Both the position numbers and the translations under genes were made by a program. DNA of 38,871 bases from Candidatus Fermentibacterota bacterium (GTDB lineage Bacteria; JAFGKV01), in NCBI GenBank assembly GCA_030620115.1, contig JAUXFG010000015.1, positions 1-38,871 of the forward strand. Reading direction: 5' to 3'. The notes beneath the pieces were generated by a model. It did no database searches, was not told where the DNA came from, and saw only the letters and a program-made list of their open reading frames with translations. This document shows positions 1 to 9,033 of the stretch, piece after piece. Within the stretch, counting starts at the first letter, position 1. Each line of letters opens with the position of its first letter.

Positions 1-1037
1 ATCACTTTGGCAGAGGCTGCCTTTTCTGAACCCACAAACCACGCCCCGTCACGCCGGACGAAATCCACATGGCCCTTTCCCGGTTTCATCGCGCTCACCC
101 GATCAACACTGTATGAGTAGAAAGGAAGCAGATGCCGATCCCGCCAGACATCGATACCCCGAGCCGGCAACGAGAGAAGATCGGGATCTATAGCCATGAC
201 GAAGTCCCTGACACTATTCCGGGCCACCACATGGGCGGGATCTTGTTCATGGACCCGCAAGGTCTCCCCAGGATCGGTGCTGCTGCGCCGGAAGATCCAC
301 GAAGTCTCCGGGCTACCGCCCACCGATCCCATCTCCCCCGGAGAGAATCCTGTCACCACCGGCTCCTGGAGTTTCCGCAATAAGGAGGACACCTTCTCGG
401 CGTCGGCGCGTGCATGCAGAGGAGCCGTTAGCCACCAATCATTTTCACACCGGACGAACCTGATCGTATCGTTGCCCGCATGGTGCTCCACCAGGGACAC
501 GTCGCTTCTCTCCATGCAAAGGAGCCGTCTACTTCTCAGCTGGCCCAACCCTTTGTCCACAGTCCTGAAGATGGAGCCCCCAATGAGCAAGATGGAACCG
601 CGGTCTTCTGTCTGTGCATACCTGGAATCTCCGGCCGGGTTGGTGCGGCCGATTCGCAGCACCGTGTGTGGCAACGCATCACCGGCCAGCGTGATCTCCA
701 AGGCCGGGGGATCGAGACCGTAGTTGGAGAGATCTCCCTCAGCATCAAACGATCGCTGGGCGCTGATCTCCTCCAAGCCGGAGAGGAGTTCATCAATGGC
801 TGCGTGATCCGCCAGGTCATGGAGAGGGGAGACGATCTCCCAGCCGCCTCCCTTGCGGGCCGCGCGGACCGTCTCGTCGGAGCGTGCGATCTGCAGGGTT
901 TCGACATCTGCTCGTGAGAACTGAAGCAGCCTGTTCTCTTCCGTCTGTGGCTCCCGGTCGACGAGCTGTCCCACATGTATCAGGACAGCGAGAGCAAGCG
1001 TGATTAGCAGTAGGATCATCAAGGCACGACCACTCAC
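1..1037 (-). CDS. DUF4340 domain-containing membrane-anchored protein (partial, C-terminus outside window)
   Basis: The minus-strand frame is open from a GTG at 1037 to the window edge (about 345 codons). The GTG has a GGAGGAGG ribosome site nine bases upstream and lies six bases after the stop of the GldG-like gene. The product begins with a hydrophobic anchor (about residues 5-20, rich in L, I and A), followed by a soluble part with repeated beta-rich segments such as LQIARSDETV and WWLTAPLHARADAEKVSSLL. This repeating layout is typical of DUF4340 proteins, which commonly follow GldG-like genes in ABC-2 export operons. The product probably acts at the periplasmic face with the GldG-like protein. 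The substrate is unknown and the C-terminus is missing. Confidence 0.75.
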   Translation of the reverse strand, partial: MSGRALMILLLITLALAVLIHVGQLVDREPQTEENRLLQFSRADVETLQIARSDETVRAARKGGGWEIVSPLHDLADHAAIDELLSGLEEISAQRSFDAEGDLSNYGLDPPALEITLAGDALPHTVLRIGRTNPAGDSRYAQTEDRGSILLIGGSIFRTVDKGLGQLRSRRLLCMERSDVSLVEHHAGNDTIRFVRCENDWWLTAPLHARADAEKVSSLLRKLQEPVVTGFSPGEMGSVGGSPETSWIFRRSSTDPGETLRVHEQDPAHVVARNSVRDFVMAIDPDLLSLPARGIDVWRDRHLLPFYSYSVDRVSAMKPGKGHVDFVRRDGAWFVGSEKAASAKV

Positions 1038-1043
1038 CTCGCG

Positions 1044-2570
1044 CTACCTCCTCCGCAACCAGACGATGAGCCCCGGCAGTAGAACTGCGCCCGGCATCAC
1101 CAGGACCACCAGATAGAAGATGCTCCTGGCCGCCTGAGCGCTCAGCATCATCGCTCCTCCCCGGACTTCCTTTGGGCGGATTCCGATGAGCTCCTCTCGT
1201 TGCGCAAGCCATGAGAGACAGTTCATGAAGAGATCCCCATTGGCGGATATGCGCAAGAAGCCGTTGGAAGCGAAATCGATATCGCCTGCAACCACCATCC
1301 GTCCAGGAATTGCCGATGAGGTATCCCCGAGATCAGAACGGTCCCAACTGATGGCGGCCAAAACACAGAGAGGTCCTTCCGTGTCCATGCCCGGCTCGAA
1401 GGAGATCTCAGGCGCGTCCAGAGAGCCTGTCTCGCCCCAACTCGCTTCGCTTGTAGTGGCGATGCACGTGGCTTCGATACCCTGGGGCAGGGAATCAGCC
1501 AGAGAGAGTGACCGACAGAGAGGAAAAAAGGTCGCCGCCGAGAAATGTTGTGTAATGGCGTGGTTTTCCTCATAATGGGCAACCAGCGGGACCACCTCAC
1601 TCATGCCAAACAAGCTGCCGATACCGCTGGCATCCAGAATGACGTCGCTTCGGGGTTCCACGCCCCATGGTCGGAGAAGTCCTTCCAGGCCGGGTCCCGG
1701 ATGTGGCTCCAGACATACGAACAGGTTGCCGCCCCGACGCACGAAAGCGAGCAAGCTATCCATTTCTGTGGGAAGCAATGGCGTGGTAGCGCCTGCGATG
1801 AGAAGAACGTCGCTGACGGACGGCAGCCCGTCTCTCAGCAGCAGTGTCTCTTCCGTGCGGTAGCCCTCATCCTGCAATAACGCGGCAAGCTGGCTGAGCC
1901 CCTCCTTATCTTCTTCCTCAACGCGCCGCTCCCCATGCCCGGTAAGGAATCTCACCCATGTGGTTTCTTCACTCATGAGACGTGCCAGTGCCGACGTGAA
2001 ATCGTTCTCCGTGGCCGAGGTCACGCGTTCGTGCCGCGTACCCATGGTGAAGACCATGGCGCCGTAATCACGAATCTTGTACTCCAGAGCCTTTTCGGGA
2101 TGTCTATCCGGATCGGTGAACTGGAAGAAGAATCGCCTGGACGAAGCGGCATACTCGGTGAGGAGGTCTCTGGCATCCTGGCCTTCACCTTCAGGGAAAA
2201 AGGCCAGTACCTGCACTTTCTCTGGCAAGGAAGCGAGTACTCGCTTCGTCTGTTGGGAAAGGCTGAACCGTCCTGAGCGGGTGACATCCCATCGTAATGT
2301 GTAGCGGGCACCGAGCACATTGAGCAGAACAAGAATGACAAGAACCAGCAGCATACCCATTCCCAGGGTTGCGCTGCCGAAGAAAACGCGGGCTTGGCTC
2401 CTTTTGAGCGTCAGAAGAGAGGAAAGCGGCCACGCGACCAAAAAAACAACCCCAAGAATCACCAGCAGATCCGGGACCGAACTCGATACCGATGGAATCA
2501 TGGAGAGGAGGAGGCCCACTGCCAACGCCACCACACCAATCACCGATACGTATCTTGCAATCTTTCTCAT
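1044..2570 (-). CDS. GldG-like auxiliary protein of an ABC-2 transport system
   Basis: 508 residues. Two membrane helices lie near the N-terminus (about 8-27 and 33-52), a third at about 67-88 and a last one at about 481-503. Between them is a large extracytoplasmic domain. After the third helix comes the segment WDVTRSGRFSLSQQT, typical of the GldG/ABC_transp_aux family, then a DUF4350-like sugar-isomerase-type fold (for example ISFEPG and LLIAG stretches). In gliding Bacteroidetes GldG pairs with GldF and GldA. Many non-gliding bacteria have the same trio with unknown cargo. The start lies three bases after the permease stop, and a DUF4340 gene follows immediately, so the four genes form one operon. 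Confidence 0.85.
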   Translation of the reverse strand: MRKIARYVSVIGVVALAVGLLLSMIPSVSSSVPDLLVILGVVFLVAWPLSSLLTLKRSQARVFFGSATLGMGMLLVLVILVLLNVLGARYTLRWDVTRSGRFSLSQQTKRVLASLPEKVQVLAFFPEGEGQDARDLLTEYAASSRRFFFQFTDPDRHPEKALEYKIRDYGAMVFTMGTRHERVTSATENDFTSALARLMSEETTWVRFLTGHGERRVEEEDKEGLSQLAALLQDEGYRTEETLLLRDGLPSVSDVLLIAGATTPLLPTEMDSLLAFVRRGGNLFVCLEPHPGPGLEGLLRPWGVEPRSDVILDASGIGSLFGMSEVVPLVAHYEENHAITQHFSAATFFPLCRSLSLADSLPQGIEATCIATTSEASWGETGSLDAPEISFEPGMDTEGPLCVLAAISWDRSDLGDTSSAIPGRMVVAGDIDFASNGFLRISANGDLFMNCLSWLAQREELIGIRPKEVRGGAMMLSAQAARSIFYLVVLVMPGAVLLPGLIVWLRRR

Positions 2571-2573
2571 CGC

Positions 2574-3341
2574 CTACCTCCCATGCCGCGCTGCCAGAAG
2601 CTGGGCAGACAGAAAGAGAGGGAAAAAGATCAGACTCAGCAAGAAAACAATGTGTTTGGTATCAATGATTCCTTTGGCAAACTCCTCGTAATGAGAGAGC
2701 ACCGAGAGGTACTCAAGCACGTTGGAGAGAGTACCCTCCGTCACAATCGATGCCCAGTTCACCACCCATAGGAGGAGAAGGAAACCAAAGGTGGCCACGG
2801 CTGCCACGATCTGGTTCTCACTTGCTGCTGAAGCCAAGAGTCCACAAGAGACAAATGCCGACCCCAAGAGAAAAAGCCCTAGTACCGAGGTCAGCATGGG
2901 CCCTGGGTCGGGGTCGCCGATGAGCAGGCAAATGAGGGGATACGCAAAGGAGAGAAGCGCGAGCACGCCAATCATGCCCACGGCAGCCAGGAACTTGCCC
3001 AAAATCACATGCCACGGGGAAACCGGCGCGGTGAGAAGAAGCTCTGCCGTGCCGCTTTTCCGTTCCTCTGCCACGAGTCTCATGGTAATCATAGGAATCA
3101 CCATGAGCAGGATCAGGCTGAGATTCATGGAGAACGGGCGCAAAACCATGTCATTGATGTTTATCTCGCTCTCGGGATACCCATACTGTGCCAGTTGGAA
3201 CGATACCATGCTGAAATGCGAGATCATGACGTAGAAGAAAAAGCCCCCGATGAGAAGAAAGACCGTGATGATCACATAGGCCATAGGGGAAAGGAAGTAT
3301 CCCTTGAACTCCTTCAAGAAGATTGTACCAATCTTACTCAT
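2574..3341 (-). CDS. ABC-2 type permease, GldF-like
   Basis: 255 residues with six predicted membrane helices. It opens with a short cytoplasmic segment, then FKGYFLSPMAYVIITVFLL, typical of the ABC-2 permease family. The motif MRLVAEERKSGTAELLLTAP (about residues 86-105) is the conserved cytoplasmic loop of GldF/NosY-type permeases that contacts the ATPase. The ATG overlaps the TGA of the upstream ATPase gene (ATGA), which suggests translational coupling. It forms the membrane channel of the exporter with the ATPase at 3338-4276 and the GldG-like protein downstream. Confidence 0.88.
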   Translation of the reverse strand: MSKIGTIFLKEFKGYFLSPMAYVIITVFLLIGGFFFYVMISHFSMVSFQLAQYGYPESEININDMVLRPFSMNLSLILLMVIPMITMRLVAEERKSGTAELLLTAPVSPWHVILGKFLAAVGMIGVLALLSFAYPLICLLIGDPDPGPMLTSVLGLFLLGSAFVSCGLLASAASENQIVAAVATFGFLLLLWVVNWASIVTEGTLSNVLEYLSVLSHYEEFAKGIIDTKHIVFLLSLIFFPLFLSAQLLAARHGR

Positions 3342-4276
3342 TGCCGCTCCTCCCGGGTGAGTTCCAAGAATACATCCTCCAGGCTGGTTCCGCTGGGCAA
3401 GAGACTCCTCAGGCCCCAGCCCTGTTCCACTATGGCCTGGACCAGCCGTTCCCGAAAGAGCGGCTCGGCAGGGATACGCAGCTCGGCGACATTTATCCCT
3501 TGGTCATCTGCGGTGAGAGTGACCAACTCCGTATTCTGGAGCGCGTTGAGGAAAGCGCGTACGTCATCCTCAGGGCCCCGAACCTCCAGCTTCACGGGAA
3601 GTGCACCCTCCATCCTCGAGATCAGACCTTGGGTCGTATCTTGGGCCACCACCGTGCCTTGATGGATGATCGCGATCCTGTCGCATGTGGCGCCGACTTC
3701 CGACAATATGTGCGAGCACAGTATGACCGTGTGATCTCGACCAAGCTCTTTGATGAGCTTCCTCACTTCGTGGATCTGTTTGGGATCAAGGCCGACCGTG
3801 GGTTCATCCAGAATCACGACCTTTGGATCATGCACAATGGCCTGGGCGAGTCCGATTCGTTGCCGGTACCCCTTGGAAAGCCCTTTGATAAGCCGATGTT
3901 GTACAGAGCCGATTTCACATCGCTCGATCACCGAATCAAGAGCGGCATGTCGCCTCTCCTTGGGCACCTCCTTGAGTGCCGCCATATATTCGAGGAATGC
4001 CCTGGCCGTCATCTCCGTGTACAATGTCACATTCTCTGGGAGATACCCGATTGAGCGCCTCACATCCATTGACTGCCCGGGTATATGATACCCTGCCACT
4101 GATACGCTTCCCTCGTCTGGGGAAAGAAACCCTGTCAAGATCCGCATGGTGGTCGTTTTGCCTGCAGCGTTCGGTCCGAGGAAGCCGAGGATCTCATGTC
4201 GCTGTACACAAAAATTCACCCCGTGGAGCGCCTCAACTTCACCGAATCGCTTGTGAAGATCCTTCACATCTATCAT
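3338..4276 (-). CDS. ABC transporter ATP-binding protein, GldA/CcmA-type
   Basis: About 312 residues. Walker A is GPNAAGKTT (about residues 34-42), the signature is LSKGYRQR, Walker B is VVILDEPT followed by VGLDP, and the switch histidine is in LCSHILSEV. The C-terminal 80 residues form the extra domain usual in ABC-2 exporter ATPases. The ATG at 4276 is preferred because GAGG lies five bases upstream. A GTG at 4282 in the same frame would leave no room for a ribosome site. It powers the GldF/GldG-like membrane partners encoded immediately downstream. The gene starts 42 bases after the dedA stop. Confidence 0.9.
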   Translation of the reverse strand: MIDVKDLHKRFGEVEALHGVNFCVQRHEILGFLGPNAAGKTTTMRILTGFLSPDEGSVSVAGYHIPGQSMDVRRSIGYLPENVTLYTEMTARAFLEYMAALKEVPKERRHAALDSVIERCEIGSVQHRLIKGLSKGYRQRIGLAQAIVHDPKVVILDEPTVGLDPKQIHEVRKLIKELGRDHTVILCSHILSEVGATCDRIAIIHQGTVVAQDTTQGLISRMEGALPVKLEVRGPEDDVRAFLNALQNTELVTLTADDQGINVAELRIPAEPLFRERLVQAIVEQGWGLRSLLPSGTSLEDVFLELTREERQ

Positions 4277-4317
4277 CGTCACCTCATCTGTTGAGCAGCA
4301 TGATTGTGGGTAATGGT

Positions 4318-4947
4318 TTATGGGGACCTCGGGTGGTCCCCCGTGGCTGTGGTACGCCGAGCGCGTGATCTGCGCCAGGTCAGGTAGATGAATATCAGCG
4401 CCAGCGCGGCCAGCGCCAAACCCGCCTTGCTGATGAATGAAATGACCTCAAGCCAGTACATCCCCACGGAGTAACCACCAGCCACAAGTATGGTCTGCCA
4501 CATGATGACGGCTATCGCCACGGCCCATGCAGCCCGGCCGAACCGCATCCGGGCAAGCCCGGCGGCCAGGATGATCAAAGATCGAACGCCTGGTATGAAC
4601 CGAGAGAGGATCACGATAATAGTACCCCGTTCTCGAACCAGGGATCGCGCCCGATCCATGGAACTCGATCGGGACAGCCAGCCCATGAATCCACTACGGG
4701 GGGTATCAGCCCACGTACGGCCGAGAGCCCACAACAGGAGTGCCCCGAGATAGCTCCCGAGGATTGAAAGCACCAGAACAAAAACAAGCGCGCGCTGCTG
4801 CCTGGCAGCGGCAAAACTGCAGAACACGATTACCGTATCTCCTGGATAAGGAGGGAATATTGTCTCAACAAATGAAGAGATGAATAGGATGTAGTAGATA
4901 TGATCGAGAGGAATGCTATCTATGAACCGAAGAACCTGATCCTGCAC
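4318..4947 (-). CDS. DedA family inner-membrane protein
   Basis: 209 residues with the SNARE-associated (DedA/VTT) fold. It has an amphipathic N-terminus, then FVETIFPPYPGDTVIVF, the conserved re-entrant loop with the key acidic and proline residues. RFIPGVRSLIILAAGLARM, the second conserved loop with its functional arginine, follows. The C-terminus is a membrane helix with a basic tail. DedA proteins are linked to undecaprenyl-phosphate or phospholipid flipping and to proton-dependent homeostasis. That would fit the isoprenoid and polyprenyl-sugar genes next door, although this link is inference. The GTG start shares one base with the ispF stop (TAGTG). Confidence 0.88.
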   Translation of the reverse strand: MQDQVLRFIDSIPLDHIYYILFISSFVETIFPPYPGDTVIVFCSFAAARQQRALVFVLVLSILGSYLGALLLWALGRTWADTPRSGFMGWLSRSSSMDRARSLVRERGTIIVILSRFIPGVRSLIILAAGLARMRFGRAAWAVAIAVIMWQTILVAGGYSVGMYWLEVISFISKAGLALAALALIFIYLTWRRSRARRTTATGDHPRSP

Positions 4948-5414
4948 TATTCAACAATGGCAACAGCAATGGCCGCCGCGCCCTCTCCTCTTCCGATGGC
5001 CCCTAATCCTTCCTGTGTGGTTGCTTTTACTGAAACGGATTCTCTCTCAATACCAAGCGCTGAAGAAATCTCGGCACGCATGGCCTCACGAAAGGGTGCG
5101 ATTTTGGGTTCCTCCAAGATGACGGTGGCGTCTACCTGCCTGATGGACAAGCCCCGTGCCGCGACCAACCTTTGCACATGGCTCAGAAGTGTGGGGCCGC
5201 GTACGCCCTTCCATTTCGGATCATTGGGCGGGAAATGCTCGCCGATATCTCCATGCGCGGCAGCGCCGAGGACCGCATCCGCTATGGCATGGCAGAGCAC
5301 GTCCCCATCGGAATGTCCCTGAAGGCCTTTGGGGTAATCCAGCTTGATCCCCCCGAGAAAAAAGGCCCGGCCTGCAACGAATGCGTGGACATCATAACCA
5401 AGACCAATCCTCAT
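4947..5414 (-). CDS. ispF: 2-C-methyl-D-erythritol 2,4-cyclodiphosphate synthase
   Basis: IspF converts CDP-ME 2-phosphate to the cyclic diphosphate in the MEP pathway. The N-terminus MRIGLGYDVHAF carries the metal ligands Asp8 and His10, and His42 follows in DGDVLCHAIADA, matching E. coli numbering when the ATG at 5414 is used. That ATG is seven bases after GGAGG. An in-frame ATG at 5420 is too close to the ribosome site. HGDIGEHFPPNDPKWKG and the C-terminal ATTQEGLGAIGRGEG are the other family motifs. Length is 155 residues, normal for IspF. The gene overlaps the 3' end of ispD by 23 bases. Confidence 0.96.
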   Translation of the reverse strand: MRIGLGYDVHAFVAGRAFFLGGIKLDYPKGLQGHSDGDVLCHAIADAVLGAAAHGDIGEHFPPNDPKWKGVRGPTLLSHVQRLVAARGLSIRQVDATVILEEPKIAPFREAMRAEISSALGIERESVSVKATTQEGLGAIGRGEGAAAIAVAIVE

Positions 5415-6138
5415 CCTCATTCCTCCTAGCGGTCAGCCATGGGGCCAAGGCTCGCGCCATATCCAAATCATCCTGCGTCGTAATCTTGAAACAGAATACG
5501 CTTCCCTTCACCATACAGGGTGGGGCTCCCAGGAGTTCCGCGCCAACCGCTTCATCAGTGGGCGAGGCTCCTTCTGTCTCGGGCGCATCGAGGACGCGCT
5601 GGAGAAGCTCCCTAGAAAATGCCTGGGGTGTCTGTGCCCGATACAGAACGGATCGATCGACCGTTCTCTCCACCATGGTGCCACTGCTGCTTCTCTTGAG
5701 AGTATCCACCACGGGGAGAACGGCCAGCGATGCCGATGATTCCGCCGCTGCCCACGCCACGGCTCTCAATACCGAGAGTGGAAGAAAAGGTCGCGCGGCG
5801 TCATGCACCACCACAATACGGGTCTCGGCGGGGACATGTCGCAGCCCCGCGGCCACGGAATCTCGCCTCCGTGCTCCTCCTTGACACACCACTATCGTAC
5901 TGCCCGTCTGTGTGGGGACTGATCGTCGGACAGCCCCCACACATGCCTGGGGCACTACCACCACTACACCGTGGACACCTGCTGCCAAGAACGATTCCAA
6001 TGCAAATGAGTAGAGCGGCTTTCCGCCTAGCTCCCTGAACTGTTTCGGCGTGGCCTGTCCCAGGCGGATGCCCATCCCTCCGGCTGCCAGGATGGCCCAA
6101 GTCCCTTTCGGGATTCCCCGGCGTACCCCATCCCGCAT
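5392..6138 (-). CDS. ispD: 2-C-methyl-D-erythritol 4-phosphate cytidylyltransferase
   Basis: IspD joins MEP to CTP. The CTP-binding loop is AILAAGGMGIRLGQATPKQF (about residues 15-34). VVVHDAARPF carries the conserved Asp for metal binding, and YRAQTPQAF is the substrate-binding motif near the C-terminus. Length is 248 residues, slightly long because of a 14-residue basic N-terminal extension. The ATG at 6138 has AGGAGG eleven bases upstream. It is the first gene of the ispD-ispF-dedA-ABC run, after a 223-base gap containing repeats. Confidence 0.96.
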   Translation of the reverse strand: MRDGVRRGIPKGTWAILAAGGMGIRLGQATPKQFRELGGKPLYSFALESFLAAGVHGVVVVVPQACVGAVRRSVPTQTGSTIVVCQGGARRRDSVAAGLRHVPAETRIVVVHDAARPFLPLSVLRAVAWAAAESSASLAVLPVVDTLKRSSSGTMVERTVDRSVLYRAQTPQAFSRELLQRVLDAPETEGASPTDEAVGAELLGAPPCMVKGSVFCFKITTQDDLDMARALAPWLTARRNEDEDWSWL

Positions 6139-6361
6139 CGTCTACATCCCCTCCTGTGCTAGCGAAGCTGCGCCTTGGACCGACGAGCGATGATGCCATA
6201 GCCCATTGATCGAGGCGCAGCGATACCGGTTGCTTGATGCTTGATGCTGGATGCTGGATACCCCCTTCCCGCAAGCAGGATCAAGCATCACCTCGCAGCT
6301 AACCCACAAACGTCGCTGTAAACTTGACTCGTTTGTCAAGTCTCCAACCTATTGAAGACAG
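6139..6361. repeat. Intergenic gap with GATGC short tandem repeat
   Basis: The gap between ispD and the upstream glycosyltransferase gene holds no gene I can support. At about 6230-6260 there is a run of alternating GCTTGAT and GCTGGAT heptamers (four or five copies). A related piece, GGATGCTTGATGCTGGA, is found at about 37068-37084, so this is a dispersed low-complexity element. The ispD promoter probably lies in this gap, but I see no convincing -35/-10 pair. Confidence 0.5.
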
Positions 6362-7750
6362 CTAGTGGGCATAATGAATGAGCGAAAGCACGTTGGCCGC
6401 CAGCGCCAGAAGAAGCCCGCCGCCCAAAGGAATCGATCTCCTATTCCATCCGAGGAGTGCGATCCACCCCAATTGCAGCAGGTAGACAATCGGTGCAACG
6501 CACGGCATGAGAAACCGGCCCTGTGGATGCGGAAAATCAATGTTATACCGGTACACGCCCACGAGGAGAAGGAAGAACGCCAACCCAAGAAGGCCGATCT
6601 CTCGCCTGATGGCCCCAGGGAGTTGCCACCGGATCTTCGCAACAGCTGGTACAAGAAGCGCCGCCACGGCAAGCGCCAACAAGAGCTTCGCGAGAAACCC
6701 GCTCACCAAGGGTGACCACGCGCTGAACCACGGCACCGCCAAGGGCCAACCCAAGAAGGCCACGACTCCACCACCCAGAAGCGCCCCCGCCAATCGACCG
6801 TACCGGCTCGACCAGCGAGCCGCCATCAAACCGGCAACGCCCGGGGCCACAGTCATGGCCAAGAGGATATACACGGATGGGGACGCTGTCTGGCGGGCGG
6901 CCGGCCCAAACGCCGCCCAGAACGATCGCCATAACTCCACCGCCACGGCGTAGAGATACTCCGGTGTGATGCGAGCCCTTCGCACCAGCGCCATGGCGGA
7001 AGCCATCTGCTGCTGCCAACCCAGCGGATCTCCGTAGAGAAGCCAGTTTCGCCAGAACCACCATCCTGTCAAAAGAAGCAGGACCAGGAAAAGGCGTCCC
7101 GAAAGCCGGATCACTTCCTCCAACGACAACCTTTTCTCAGTGAGAAGCCGCATCCACGCGATGAGGAGGTATGGAATAAGAAACAGCCCTGAGAGCTTGC
7201 TCAGCACTGCAGCGGCTACGAATCCGCCCATCCACCACGAGCGAGCGCCACGCCACCTCCGAGGCTCCACGCCAAGATACAGGACAACCGCCACGGCGAG
7301 CTGCACCATGGCGCCATTATTGACAGTCGCCGAAAGGTAGGAGAACATGGGTAACAGCCCCGCAGTGGCTGCCATGCTCGCGGCCTCGAGCCTGCGCCCC
7401 GGAAAAAGCCTGAGGGCGATACCGTAGTATGCCAATACACTTCCAAAACCCATGAGAAGGGAGAGCCATCGTAATCCCCAACCAAGCCCCAAGACAGGAG
7501 ACGCCAGGGCGGCAATCATGTAGTAGAGGGGTGGTTGATGCCCCTCCGCCGATCCGACTTGAGATGAAAAGCTAAGCACTGGAAAGGAGCGTTCTTCTAC
7601 AAGCACCTTCACATAACCGACGTGAGCCTCTTCATCGGGTCCATGGCCCGGTGGAAGAGATATGATCCATGCGGCGCCCAACACAAATGGCAGAAGAAGA
7701 AGCAGACCAGGAAGGATCTTCCTCGTCGCGGCATCACCTCTCCAGTGCAT
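6362..7750 (-). CDS. GT-C-like membrane glycosyltransferase (ArnT/PMT-like or DUF2142-like)
   Basis: 462 residues with 10-12 membrane helices over the whole length. After the first helix comes GHGPDEEAH (Asp39, Glu40), the acidic motif of the first periplasmic loop that GT-C enzymes use for catalysis and metal binding. QPPLYY, further on, is typical of PMT-like proteins. Such enzymes take a sugar from a polyprenyl-phosphate donor and add it to an acceptor at the periplasmic side. It is the last of three similar membrane proteins in the operon below ftsY and the GT2. Family assignment rests on topology and the PDE motif. Acceptor and sugar are unknown. Confidence 0.7.
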   Translation of the reverse strand: MHWRGDAATRKILPGLLLLLPFVLGAAWIISLPPGHGPDEEAHVGYVKVLVEERSFPVLSFSSQVGSAEGHQPPLYYMIAALASPVLGLGWGLRWLSLLMGFGSVLAYYGIALRLFPGRRLEAASMAATAGLLPMFSYLSATVNNGAMVQLAVAVVLYLGVEPRRWRGARSWWMGGFVAAAVLSKLSGLFLIPYLLIAWMRLLTEKRLSLEEVIRLSGRLFLVLLLLTGWWFWRNWLLYGDPLGWQQQMASAMALVRRARITPEYLYAVAVELWRSFWAAFGPAARQTASPSVYILLAMTVAPGVAGLMAARWSSRYGRLAGALLGGGVVAFLGWPLAVPWFSAWSPLVSGFLAKLLLALAVAALLVPAVAKIRWQLPGAIRREIGLLGLAFFLLLVGVYRYNIDFPHPQGRFLMPCVAPIVYLLQLGWIALLGWNRRSIPLGGGLLLALAANVLSLIHYAH

Positions 7751-7773
7751 TGCAGTCCTCCTGGAAGCGGGAA

Positions 7774-9033
7774 TCAGTCATGGATCGAGCTTCTCTTTGG
7801 GAGCGGCTCATCATGCCTGGCTAACCAGGCGAGATGAAGAAGGCATGCGGTAAGCACGGTACGGAATGCACCCACCAGTACCCCGCCAAGCTTGAGCCTA
7901 TCCAGGAGTTCCATGGGATGAGGCCAACTATCAAACCTAGAAGGTGAGAGCACGGAGAAAAGCAGGACCGATGCTTCGCGATCGAACTGGAAGGTATAGA
8001 ACATCACGCAGACCGCCATGAGCCACGTCAAGGGAACTACCCGATTCCTCGATACCCGCTGAAGCGCAAGAAAGGGTACTGCCCACACGATCCACTGGGG
8101 GTGGAAATAGGTGGATGCGAAAAACCAGTACATCAGCCACGCGCCCCATCGCCACATATCATTTGCTCCGGCAGGACGAGAGGCATCAATAGAAGTCAGA
8201 TAAAGAAGGGCTACGCCCAGCGGAAAGAGGTAGATGACGTCTGCCTGCAGCAATGGCACATACGCCGCGAACAGGAATTTCCTGTGCGGCATGGTAAGCA
8301 GACTCAACAGTTCCGCGCTGTCCCGGAACGCCGCCCATGAGCTCGCCTGTAGAAACTGCAGAACCAGCACCGCGGCGAGAGGAATAACCACCATGGCACA
8401 CAGAGAGAGCCGCTCTCTCTTCCCCGACGGCACGAGCCATAGGTAGAGCGGCACGAGAAGGACGGCGTAGAATCGAAGCAGTGTAGCGAAAACAAGAGCT
8501 ATCAATCCGAGCATGGGCCGCCCACGTGAAAGCGCAAGAATGCAAAGGAGAATGAGAAGTACCGGGAAGCTCTCATACCTTCCATACAGGTGTACGCCGT
8601 AAAGGATGAGTGGGTTGAAAAGCCAGTAGAGAGCCAACGATTTCCTCGAATCAGGCGCCACCATCAGCAAGAGCACGTAGAGCGCGGCCAGTTCGGCAAA
8701 AAGGTAGGGGACCTTCAGCAGTATCAAGAAGACCCACGCATGAGGATGGCCGGCAAGAGCCCTCCAGCCTGTCTCATAGTCAAAGGGCTGGATCCAGAGA
8801 CTCTCAGGGATAAGATGGGCCAAACGAAGCAGCCAGAGCCACACAACATGCACGATGTGCGCAAGAAACTGATTGTGCTCGATAGCCTTTCCATGGTACA
8901 CCGCTTCATGAGCTCGCCAGTAGATGGAGTAGAGATCCCCGTGGAAGCCGATGCCCATGAGAAGCAGCCGTAGGGCGCCTGCAGGCACGAGCCACCATCT
9001 CGGAATGCCGAAAGACTTCATCGCGCTCACCAT
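7774..9033 (-). CDS. GT-C-like polyprenyl-phosphate mannosyltransferase-type membrane protein
   Basis: About 419 residues with many membrane helices. The segment LFNPLILYGVHLYGRYESFP, followed by LRFYAVLLVPLYLW, resembles the DUF2029/PIG-M-like mannosyltransferases, where an N-P-x-x-I...GR-x-E/D motif is common. The frame is open further upstream to 9504, but that part reads like an antisense-frame shadow of the next gene. The ATG at 9033 overlaps the TGA of the upstream gene (ATGGTGA) and gives a normal hydrophobic N-terminus. An ATG at 9021 is an alternative. It probably transfers a lipid-linked sugar in the same pathway as its two GT-C neighbours. Confidence 0.68.
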   Translation of the reverse strand: MVSAMKSFGIPRWWLVPAGALRLLLMGIGFHGDLYSIYWRAHEAVYHGKAIEHNQFLAHIVHVVWLWLLRLAHLIPESLWIQPFDYETGWRALAGHPHAWVFLILLKVPYLFAELAALYVLLLMVAPDSRKSLALYWLFNPLILYGVHLYGRYESFPVLLILLCILALSRGRPMLGLIALVFATLLRFYAVLLVPLYLWLVPSGKRERLSLCAMVVIPLAAVLVLQFLQASSWAAFRDSAELLSLLTMPHRKFLFAAYVPLLQADVIYLFPLGVALLYLTSIDASRPAGANDMWRWGAWLMYWFFASTYFHPQWIVWAVPFLALQRVSRNRVVPLTWLMAVCVMFYTFQFDREASVLLFSVLSPSRFDSWPHPMELLDRLKLGGVLVGAFRTVLTACLLHLAWLARHDEPLPKRSSIHD

